From: Hellea sp.
Lineage (GTDB): Bacteria > Pseudomonadota > Alphaproteobacteria > Caulobacterales > Maricaulaceae
Assembly (NCBI GenBank): GCA_028224375.1
Contig: JAOIVW010000002.1
Span: 152,637-216,636, forward strand
Length of the DNA: 64,000 bases
Direction: 5' to 3'
Below, piece by piece: positions 26,575-34,391 of this stretch. The first letter of the stretch is position 1. Every line of letters begins with the position of its first letter. Below the pieces are notes generated by a model. The model saw only the letters and a program-made list of their open reading frames with translations, did no database searches and was not told the DNA's origin. The translations under genes and the position numbers were made by a program.

Positions 26575-28440
26575 TTAGTTTTCTGCAGGGCGTGATTGCT
26601 CTTCAAAAATCCAGCGGTCAATATTGGTTTCCAGCAGGCCAAGCGGCATGCCGCCTTCGAGCAATATGGCATCATGGAATCTACGAATATTAAATTTATC
26701 TCCGAGCTGTGTTTCAGCCCGTTTGCGCAGTTCCAATATTTTCAGCTCGCCAATTTTATAGGCCAAAGCTTGTCCAGGCCAGCTGATGTAACGCTCGACT
26801 TCGGTTTTGATATTATGCGGGGCGAGGGCAGAGTTTTCAAAGAAACATTTTTCGGCTTGTTCGCGCGTCCAGCCTTTCCAATGCATACCGGTATCAACGA
26901 CCAAACGGCAGGCCCGCCACATTTCATAGGTCAGCTGCCCAAATTTTTCATAAGGCGTTTTATAAAGCCCCATCTCTCCAGCAAGCTTTTCTGCATAAAG
27001 CCCCCAGCCTTCGCCGAAAGCATTGGGGTAAAGACTTTGGCGGAAGGCGGAAACATTTTTAAGTTCTTGGCCTAATGCAATTTGGTGATGATGGCCGGGA
27101 ACGCCTTCATGCGCTGTCAGGGCCGGGAGGTTATAAAGCGGGCGCTGTTTCAAGTCATAAGTATTGACGACATAATTTCCAGCGCGGTGCTGTTCAGGGT
27201 TACCGCCCCAATAGCGGCCCGTCGTGTAATTGGGCGCAATCTCGGCCGGCACAGGAATGACACCATAAGATAAGCGCGGTAAGGTTTCGAAAAACTCAGG
27301 CATTTTGCCGTCGAGCTGCTTCGCCATCCAAGCGGCTTCTTTTAAAAGCTCATCTTCAGAGTTTGCATAAAATTGCGGGTCGGTGCGTAGGAAGTTTAGA
27401 AAATCAGCAAAGCTGCCTTTAAATTCAACCTCTTTGATGATGGCATCCATTTCGCCGCGAATACGCGCGACTTCATCAAGGCCGACTTGGTGAACTTCAT
27501 CGGGCGTAAGATCGAGGGTCGTAAAATAACGCACAAGCGCCTGGTAATAATTGCGCCCCTCTTCAGTTGTGCCAATGCCGACAACAGGCCGCGCCTTAGG
27601 CAGATACTCGTCTTCTAAAAATTCGGCCAAGTCACGATAAGCCGGCATAACCGCATTTGTGATTGCAGCTTGTCCCAGTGAGGCCAAGCGGGCTTGCTCA
27701 TCGCTTGATATAGTGTCGGGATAGACCGTGAAGGGTTTGTAGAAACTGTGTTCTGTGGCCTCTCCTTGTCCAAGGTTTACAACCATCTCAACGATGCCGG
27801 GCATAATCTCCGCCGAAGCCGTCATATCGGTTTCAATACCGCGCCGCATATTAGCTTTATGCTGTCCGAAATAGCGCGGAATTTCCGTTAGCCGCGCCGC
27901 ATAGGCTTCATAATCATCAGGGCTGGCAAATGTGGTCTGCCGCGAAATATAGCTCATCTCATTAAAAAACCCGCTATCATTGGTAAAGGGAATGCGGGCT
28001 TGATCAAAAGGTGCTAGGCGTTGACGCTGTTCTAACACAAAACCGAGCAAATTATAATTTAGGCGCTTTTCTTGTGACATCGGCCGCACAGACAGCGCGG
28101 CATGGCGCTTAATAAAGTCTGATGTAATGCGCCTGTAATTTTCAGCCCCTTCAGGACTGACATCAGGTAATTTTCTTAAGGCCGCCCGGTCACCCTCCTG
28201 CCCAGCCGAGATAGGGTTTCCGGCAATTTCCATTTGCTCAAAATCAGCAATTAACGTCTCAAGACTGTCATCAATGCGGCATTCGCGTATGCCGTCGACA
28301 ATAATCACAGTGCCGCCTTGGCAAAAGTCAGCGGACATGACTGCAGGCTGAGCCGTGGATTCGGGCACGGTTTGGGCCATAGCTGTCAACGGTAAGGCTG
28401 CTGACATAGCCAGAATAGTAAGGCGAGAGATGACTGTCAT
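26575..28440 (-). CDS. DUF885 family secreted metallopeptidase-like protein
   Basis: The 621-residue protein has a signal peptide (cut after AMA) and belongs to the DUF885 family, distantly related to zincin carboxypeptidases. The zinc-site motif reads HEGVPGHHHQ, followed by FGEGWGLYAEKLAGE with a likely third ligand. It is probably a periplasmic peptidase. It stands alone on its strand, convergent with paralogue C across a terminator and divergent from the C39-like gene. Confidence 0.88.
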   Translation of the reverse strand: MTVISRLTILAMSAALPLTAMAQTVPESTAQPAVMSADFCQGGTVIIVDGIRECRIDDSLETLIADFEQMEIAGNPISAGQEGDRAALRKLPDVSPEGAENYRRITSDFIKRHAALSVRPMSQEKRLNYNLLGFVLEQRQRLAPFDQARIPFTNDSGFFNEMSYISRQTTFASPDDYEAYAARLTEIPRYFGQHKANMRRGIETDMTASAEIMPGIVEMVVNLGQGEATEHSFYKPFTVYPDTISSDEQARLASLGQAAITNAVMPAYRDLAEFLEDEYLPKARPVVGIGTTEEGRNYYQALVRYFTTLDLTPDEVHQVGLDEVARIRGEMDAIIKEVEFKGSFADFLNFLRTDPQFYANSEDELLKEAAWMAKQLDGKMPEFFETLPRLSYGVIPVPAEIAPNYTTGRYWGGNPEQHRAGNYVVNTYDLKQRPLYNLPALTAHEGVPGHHHQIALGQELKNVSAFRQSLYPNAFGEGWGLYAEKLAGEMGLYKTPYEKFGQLTYEMWRACRLVVDTGMHWKGWTREQAEKCFFENSALAPHNIKTEVERYISWPGQALAYKIGELKILELRKRAETQLGDKFNIRRFHDAILLEGGMPLGLLETNIDRWIFEEQSRPAEN

Positions 28441-28581
28441 AAGTGACCCTTAAATGCGCAATAGATTTGTTTTAGTCCCCTAAGAAGCGAACAACAAGCC
28501 TTATCGCTAGGTAACAACAGGTAACAAAGAGTTCATGAAAGGGGCAACGCTCTCTTAGGATTTCTGAGGTATGGATACTCT

Positions 28582-29223
28582 ATGATTAAGCGGGCTACCA
28601 TTCTTTTGATATCAGCAACGGGGCTTTATGGCTGCGGCTCTACGCCTTTGCCCCCAAGCGCGCCGACCTCAAACGCATCCTTTCCGGCGTCTCCGATTTC
28701 GGCTCCGAAGATAACGCCTATTCCGCGAGGGGGTTTGTCTTTGCCTGATCGGGTGGCTTTTTCACAAAAGGATCCGCGATGGTCTTCAGAAAGATTGGGA
28801 AACTCCTCAGACACGATGGGCACAGATGGCTGCCTAGTTACAGCGACCTCTATGGCCTTGGCCAATCTTGGTTTTGTGACCAACCCATCTGATTTAAATG
28901 CAAGGCTGACGCAGACCGATAGTTTCACGCCGCGCGGCTGGCTGATTTGGGACGGTATCCGTAAAGTTACAGCGGGTGAGGCTGAGGCGGTTTATCATAC
29001 AGAGGCGTCTGAAGGCATTATCAATAGCTGTATGAGACAAGGCCAATATCCTTTAGTGCAGTTCTATCTGAAAAGCGGGCGATCACATTGGGCGATGATT
29101 ACGAAACGCGACGGGCGCGGCTATCATATGCGCGACCCGCTCAGGCCTTCAAAAAGCGCGTTAATTTTCCCGCGCAGCAGCGACTCTTTTAAGGCTGTGC
29201 GGTGTGTGGGGCTAAAGGCTTAA
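28582..29223 (+). CDS. C39-like cysteine peptidase lipoprotein
   Basis: The 213-residue protein has a lipoprotein signal (LYGC, Cys18), a Pro/Ser-rich linker (about 20-55) and a papain-like C39 fold. The oxyanion Gln62 (FSQKDPRW), nucleophile Cys84 (DGCLVTATSMA), His169 (SHWAMITK) and Asp185 (RDPLRP) form a complete catalytic set. Stand-alone C39-like proteins lack the ABC transporter part of bacteriocin exporters and may process envelope proteins or peptides. No bacteriocin precursor is seen nearby. Confidence 0.8.
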   Translation: MIKRATILLISATGLYGCGSTPLPPSAPTSNASFPASPISAPKITPIPRGGLSLPDRVAFSQKDPRWSSERLGNSSDTMGTDGCLVTATSMALANLGFVTNPSDLNARLTQTDSFTPRGWLIWDGIRKVTAGEAEAVYHTEASEGIINSCMRQGQYPLVQFYLKSGRSHWAMITKRDGRGYHMRDPLRPSKSALIFPRSSDSFKAVRCVGLKA

Positions 29224-29260
29224 ATTGAAAACCCTCTTTTCCTGTGCTTATATCTAAATC

Positions 29261-29671
29261 ATGCGCCTCATTGGAAACATTCTTTGGATTATTTTTGGCG
29301 GGTGGTTGACGGCTTTATTATGGCTCTTGGCGGCCCTCTTAATGGCTATCTCTATTATAGGTCTTCCATGGGCGCGGTCTTGCGTCATGATTGCGCGGTT
29401 TTCATTTCTACCTTTTGGCTATCGTTTGGTAAACCGAGAGGCTCTAACAGGACGAGGAGATATTGGGACAGGGAGTCTGGGCCTGCTGGGGAATATTATT
29501 TGGGTCATATTTGCAGGATGGTATCTGGCCTTATCACATCTCATTCTTGGTGCTCTTTGGTGCGTGACCATCATAGGTATTCCGTTTGGAGTTGCACATT
29601 TTCGCCTCATGAAGGCAAGCTTTATGCCGATAGGTAAGTCTGTTATTTCAGCAAAGCAGTCACGGGCGTAA
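29261..29671 (+). CDS. YccF family inner-membrane protein
   Basis: The 136-residue protein consists of two copies of the YccF unit, each with GNI(L/I)W(I/V)IF-G-W and an IIG(L/I)P motif, giving about four membrane segments. The family is widespread, and its function is not known. It follows the C39-like gene by 37 bases on the same strand. Confidence 0.88.
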   Translation: MRLIGNILWIIFGGWLTALLWLLAALLMAISIIGLPWARSCVMIARFSFLPFGYRLVNREALTGRGDIGTGSLGLLGNIIWVIFAGWYLALSHLILGALWCVTIIGIPFGVAHFRLMKASFMPIGKSVISAKQSRA

Positions 29672-29728
29672 ATAAAGTTCTTGATTTGTTCTCACTCTCT
29701 ATGATAGTGCCCTATTGCGGAGGGTATT

Positions 29729-31276
29729 ATGGTTGCACGCATTTATACAGTTGCATTTGAGGGCGCAGAAGCCCGCCGCGTCGATGTGCAGGTGCAAGTC
29801 ACCTCTTCAGGTAAAAACATTTTCAATATTGTGGGTCTGGCCGATAAGGCTGTGGCTGAATCGCGCGAACGTGTCAGGGCCGCCTTTGCCTCTCTTGGGA
29901 TAAGTCTGCCCGGCAAACGTATTATCATTAATCTGGCTCCTGCGGATTTGCCCAAAGAAGGCGCGCATTATGACCTGCCCATTGCGCTGGGGTTAATGGC
30001 TGCGATTGGCGTCATCCCCGTCGATGCGATTGAGAGCTTTGCCGCCATTGGAGAGCTGTCTTTGGACGGGACAATTTCGCCGGTTCCTGGCGCTTTACCC
30101 GCCGCGGTTTTAGCTAATGCCGAAGGCGTGGGGCTTATCTGTCCAGAGGCCAATGGCGCCGAGGCCGCTTGGGCGGGGGATTTGCCGCTTTTGGCCCCGC
30201 AAAATCTCATTCAGCTGATGAACCATTTTAAAGGCACGCAAATTCTGGCGCGGCCAGAGCCAGGACATATGCTCGAAGAAAAGAGCTCAATTGATCTACG
30301 GGATGTGCGGGGTCAGGAGACAGCTAAACGCGCTCTAGAAGTTGCTGCCGCAGGCGGGCATAATCTTCTAATGGTGGGCCCGCCTGGCTCGGGTAAATCC
30401 ATGCTCGCCGCGCGAATGGCCGGATTGCTTCCGCCCCTGACAGCTAAAGAGCTTTTGGACGTCTCTATGGTGCATTCCGTTGCGGGCTTATTAGAGCGTG
30501 GTCAGCTTTCACGCACACGTCCGTTTAGATCTCCTCATCACTCAGCCTCGATGGCCGCAATGGTTGGCGGGGGCGTGAAAGCTAAGCCGGGAGAGGCGTC
30601 TTTGGCGCATCGCGGGGTTTTATTTTTGGACGAACTTCCTGAATTTACGCCGCAGGTTTTGGACAGCTTGCGCCAACCTCTAGAAACAGGCGAAATTGCG
30701 GTTGCGCGCGTTAATGCGCATGTGACTTATCCCGCGCGCTTCCAGCTTATTGGCGCTATGAATCCCTGCCGCTGCGGCACGGGCGGAGCCGATGGTATTG
30801 CGTGTCGGCGCGGGGAGCGCTGCGCGGCGGATTATCAAGCCCGCGTGTCAGGCCCCTTTATGGATAGGCTGGATATTCAAATTGACGTACCTGCCGTCAC
30901 GCCAGCTGATTTGGCCCTGCCGCCCAGCAAAGAAGGCACGGCTGAGGTAGCTGCCCGCGTGGCACGGGCGCGAACATTGCAGCTTGAGCGTAATGGCGGA
31001 CGTACTAATGCTGAACTGTCCCAAGACATGCTCGATCATGTCGCCGCGCCTGATAAAGACGGCCAAAAGCTGCTGATACAGGCGGCGGAAACTCTTGGCT
31101 TAACGGCGCGGGGCTATCACCGCGTCTTAAAAGTAGCTCGCACATTGGCTGATTTGGCAGGTTCTGAAAATATTCACCGCTTGCATATTGCTGAAAGCTT
31201 GTCGCATCGTCGTGCCCGAAAGGGGCTCATAACGTCCAAAAGGCCCGTTATTTCAAGCCGGCAACGTCAATATTAG
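29729..31276 (+). CDS. comM: YifB/ComM family Mg-chelatase-like AAA+ ATPase
   Basis: The 515-residue protein has the N-terminal Lon-like domain (about 1-170), then the Mg-chelatase-type AAA+ domain with Walker A GPPGSGKSM, Walker B LFLDELPEF and a C-terminal helical domain with the MNPCRCG segment. ComM is a hexameric helicase that promotes branch migration during integration of transformed DNA. No other competence gene is in the window. Length is typical. Confidence 0.93.
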   Translation: MVARIYTVAFEGAEARRVDVQVQVTSSGKNIFNIVGLADKAVAESRERVRAAFASLGISLPGKRIIINLAPADLPKEGAHYDLPIALGLMAAIGVIPVDAIESFAAIGELSLDGTISPVPGALPAAVLANAEGVGLICPEANGAEAAWAGDLPLLAPQNLIQLMNHFKGTQILARPEPGHMLEEKSSIDLRDVRGQETAKRALEVAAAGGHNLLMVGPPGSGKSMLAARMAGLLPPLTAKELLDVSMVHSVAGLLERGQLSRTRPFRSPHHSASMAAMVGGGVKAKPGEASLAHRGVLFLDELPEFTPQVLDSLRQPLETGEIAVARVNAHVTYPARFQLIGAMNPCRCGTGGADGIACRRGERCAADYQARVSGPFMDRLDIQIDVPAVTPADLALPPSKEGTAEVAARVARARTLQLERNGGRTNAELSQDMLDHVAAPDKDGQKLLIQAAETLGLTARGYHRVLKVARTLADLAGSENIHRLHIAESLSHRRARKGLITSKRPVISSRQRQY

Positions 31277-31436
31277 TCCCAAATCATGCTTAATTGATAA
31301 AACCTTTACGCGAAGTTTAATCAAAATAAATCGTAGAAAATGTGCATTTCTCTCGTTTTGGTAAGACTATTTTTAGATTAAGTGTTCACAAATGACATGA
31401 AATCAACCCAACTTACTGGGATATGAGGGGATTTAT

Positions 31437-32669
31437 ATGTCACCCGACGACATTTTTGCGGCTCAAATGTGGCCGTGGCCTGAACCGGCCCTAAAACGCG
31501 ACACCATGGGACGCGTATTGTTTGTCAATGCAGCCTTTTTGCAGATGTATGGCGGCCAAGTTGAAGATTGGCGCGGAAACATCGTCACAGGGTGGCCCGC
31601 CCCGCAGCCTCCTGGCATGCCTTATCGTTTTGAAACGCGTTTGCCGACTGAAGAGGGTGAGCAAGTCTATGACTGGATGGAATTAACAATGGCTGACGGT
31701 AATGCCTTCGCCATGGCGCGTAATGTGACCTATTTATTCCAAACACCTGACCCTGATCCGGGTAATATGCAACACCCAGCAGAGGTTGAGCAAGCTGTAG
31801 CGGCGAATGCGCCGCAAACAGCGGCTGCCATGCACACCCCAAACTTGGAAGAGAGCTTGCCAGTTTTCGCAGAGCAGCCGCCTGTCCATGAGGTCACCCA
31901 ACAAGATACAGCGCCTGAATATACGCCTGCAGATAGTTATGCGGCTGAAAGTCATCAATTGGCAGAAAATATGTCGGCTGATATTGCGGCTGACCCTGTC
32001 TTTGATGCGTCTTCCTATGATAATTTAGCAGATACCAGTGTTGCTGAAACCGCGCCTATTGCGCCAGCAGCAGAGCCTGTAGCTGTAAATAATGCACCTG
32101 AAGAGCGCGATTTTGAGCGCCGTGCATTGCCGATAGAAAACCAAGATGCTGTTCTAGGCAATAATTGGCGCGATGCTGTTATTGCCAAAGCTGTCGGCGC
32201 GAAAGCGCTGAAAGCAGAAGAGCCTCAGCCAGAAACTCCTGCGCCCGAAGGCAATGAGGAGACAGGCAGCGGCAGCGATACTGTTCGGATTTTACTGGCC
32301 GAAGATAATGCCATCAACGCCTTATTAACGCGCACATTGCTCGAAGCTGAAGGCCATAGTGTCGATACTGTCGAAGACGGCGCTTTAGCGGTTGAAGCTA
32401 TGAAATCAGCTAAATATGATTTGATTTTCATGGATATGCGTATGCCGAATATGGACGGGCTTGAAGCCACACGCAAAATTCGCGCGATGGATAATGTATC
32501 CAAAGGTTTGCCGATTATCGCACTGACCGCCAATGCCTTTGATGATGACCGTAATGCCTGTTTTGACAGCGGCATGAACGACTTCATGACAAAGCCCGTT
32601 TCCGCAGAAGAGCTCTCGGAAATGGTGCGCACATGGACAAAAAACAAGGCTGAGCGCGACGCCGCTTAG
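31437..32669 (+). CDS. PAS-like sensor, disordered linker and response-regulator receiver protein
   Basis: The 410-residue protein starts with a PAS-like domain (about 1-105, RDTMGRVLFVNAAFLQMYGG). An acidic Ala/Pro/Glu-rich linker (about 106-280) is probably disordered. It ends in a receiver domain (about 282-405) with phosphoacceptor Asp333 (IFMDMRMP), the switch Thr/Ala in LTANA and Lys386 (MTKPVS). There is no histidine kinase or output domain, so it probably acts as a phosphate sink or single-domain signalling hub similar to DivK/CpdR-type proteins. A 160-base AT-rich gap precedes it. No partner kinase is adjacent. Confidence 0.8.
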   Translation: MSPDDIFAAQMWPWPEPALKRDTMGRVLFVNAAFLQMYGGQVEDWRGNIVTGWPAPQPPGMPYRFETRLPTEEGEQVYDWMELTMADGNAFAMARNVTYLFQTPDPDPGNMQHPAEVEQAVAANAPQTAAAMHTPNLEESLPVFAEQPPVHEVTQQDTAPEYTPADSYAAESHQLAENMSADIAADPVFDASSYDNLADTSVAETAPIAPAAEPVAVNNAPEERDFERRALPIENQDAVLGNNWRDAVIAKAVGAKALKAEEPQPETPAPEGNEETGSGSDTVRILLAEDNAINALLTRTLLEAEGHSVDTVEDGALAVEAMKSAKYDLIFMDMRMPNMDGLEATRKIRAMDNVSKGLPIIALTANAFDDDRNACFDSGMNDFMTKPVSAEELSEMVRTWTKNKAERDAA

Positions 32670-32681
32670 GCTCCGCTAAGG

Positions 32682-34349
32682 TTAAGTCTGAGTTTGGCCA
32701 TTTTTGGCCACTCTTATCCATTCAATTAAGGCAAGAATACTCGCAACTCCGCCCAGAACGGCGCAGAGGATAAAGGCTTTTGCAAAGCCTTCTTCTTCGA
32801 TTATAGCGCCAATAGTCGGGCGGCCTAGAACACCGAGCAACATCACTAACGAGACGAGTAAGGCATATTGTACGGCGGCGTATTCTTTATTAACAATTGA
32901 TGAGAGGTAAGCGATGGAAGCTGCGCTGGCGAGACCAACAGCTATGTTCTCGGCGAAAATAACGGTTGTTAATCGCGCCATTCTAACATCAAGATTGAAG
33001 AATCCAAAGAGATGGTCAAGCTGCAAAAAGCCTAGTGCCGCATCAGTAAAGCTAGCATCTAAAGCTAAATCAGCGAAAAGTAGATTGGTAGCCGCGGCAA
33101 GAACGGCCCCGACGAAAAAAACTGGCATACGTCCGAAACGCAGCATCGCCAATCCGCCTAATGCAATACCCACAATCGTTGCGATGACGCCCATAAATTT
33201 TGATGCAAAACCAACTTCTGTCAGCGTATGCCCAAGAGCTCCGTAATTTTCGCCAAGATAAAATGGATAAGCAAAGCCGCCCCAGATTAAATCTGTGAAG
33301 CGGTATGAAAGCACGACGGCTAGAACCAGAATAGCCGCCCATTTCAAGCGCCCGATGAGTTCCATCATGGGCTCAAGGATTGCCTCGTAGAGTATCTTGA
33401 AAAGCGGAGGTAGATGACTTGCAGCGTCTACTTTAACATGGGATTGCCGGTTATCGAGCCAGTTTAATACGGCTGAAACCACGCCCAGCCAAATGACGGT
33501 CACGCCAATCACCCATGGACCCTGATAGCGAATAAAACTTCTGGCGCTATAATTTTCAGGGTCTGTAAGTGCGCCGTGCATAAAGTTAGCAATCATGTAA
33601 AAGCCAATGCCCCAGCCTAAAATAATTAAGAGAATACCGACCAATCTTTGACGGCTTGACAGGTGTTTACCTTGGCGCAAAGTATTTTTTGATGAATCAA
33701 GATGTTGCTGAGTTGTTAGGCTCGGCCTGGCTATAACGACCCCGATTATTGTAAGGCCCATCAGCGCCGTGCCGCTGAAGAACGTCAATTTCCAGCCAAT
33801 ATGATCGGCAACTATCAGGGCTACAAAACCACCCATAAGGGAAGCAATTCGGTATCCAAATTGTTCAACAGTTGACAGAATATCTAAATGGGTATCATCC
33901 CGTGCAACCTCAATCCGCCACGCAGCCAAGACAATATCGAAACTCGCCGAAAGCACGGCAATAATGACAGATATCAAACCAATGCGGCCAAGGTTATTTG
34001 GCGGATTTGAAAATGAAAGTGCCAGCAGTCCAAGCGTTATCAGAAATAACAATACGAACATTAAAAAACGACGGGGACCTGTCTTAAGTCCAAAAGGTGT
34101 GCGCCGACTTTGTAGGGCAGCGGCCCACATAAATTTAAAGGCGTAAGCCAGAAAAGCCCAAGACAATAAGCCGATGGCTACAGGCTTTACATCAGCCGTT
34201 GTGAGCCAAGCGTTGAGGGTTCCGCCAACGGCGACGTAAGGCAGACCTGACGCCAACCCTAATATCAACATCGCTAAAACTTGGCGATCCGTGACAGCGG
34301 CTTTGAGCGCCTGACGGGTTGAAATTTTTTCGGGTGTTTTGACTGACAT
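32682..34349 (-). CDS. ampG: AmpG-like muropeptide permease (MFS)
   Basis: The 555-residue inner-membrane protein has about fourteen hydrophobic segments. Its start (LILGLASGLPYVAVGGTLNAWL) is typical of AmpG permeases, which import anhydromuropeptides for cell-wall recycling. A central insertion between the halves (around 230-330) is longer than in the E. coli protein. ATG at 34349 with a nearby AAGG is preferred; the frame is open sixteen codons further upstream toward mutS. It is divergent from mutS. Confidence 0.85.
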   Translation of the reverse strand: MSVKTPEKISTRQALKAAVTDRQVLAMLILGLASGLPYVAVGGTLNAWLTTADVKPVAIGLLSWAFLAYAFKFMWAAALQSRRTPFGLKTGPRRFLMFVLLFLITLGLLALSFSNPPNNLGRIGLISVIIAVLSASFDIVLAAWRIEVARDDTHLDILSTVEQFGYRIASLMGGFVALIVADHIGWKLTFFSGTALMGLTIIGVVIARPSLTTQQHLDSSKNTLRQGKHLSSRQRLVGILLIILGWGIGFYMIANFMHGALTDPENYSARSFIRYQGPWVIGVTVIWLGVVSAVLNWLDNRQSHVKVDAASHLPPLFKILYEAILEPMMELIGRLKWAAILVLAVVLSYRFTDLIWGGFAYPFYLGENYGALGHTLTEVGFASKFMGVIATIVGIALGGLAMLRFGRMPVFFVGAVLAAATNLLFADLALDASFTDAALGFLQLDHLFGFFNLDVRMARLTTVIFAENIAVGLASAASIAYLSSIVNKEYAAVQYALLVSLVMLLGVLGRPTIGAIIEEEGFAKAFILCAVLGGVASILALIEWIRVAKNGQTQT

Positions 34350-34391
34350 GGAAACCTTTGCTTTGCCGCACCTTACGAAGAGGCTTATAAA

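Noticed and set aside
28582..29223. Bacteriocin/peptide export system from a C39-type peptidase
   Set aside because: The gene lacks the ABC transporter part and no double-glycine precursor or exporter is adjacent.
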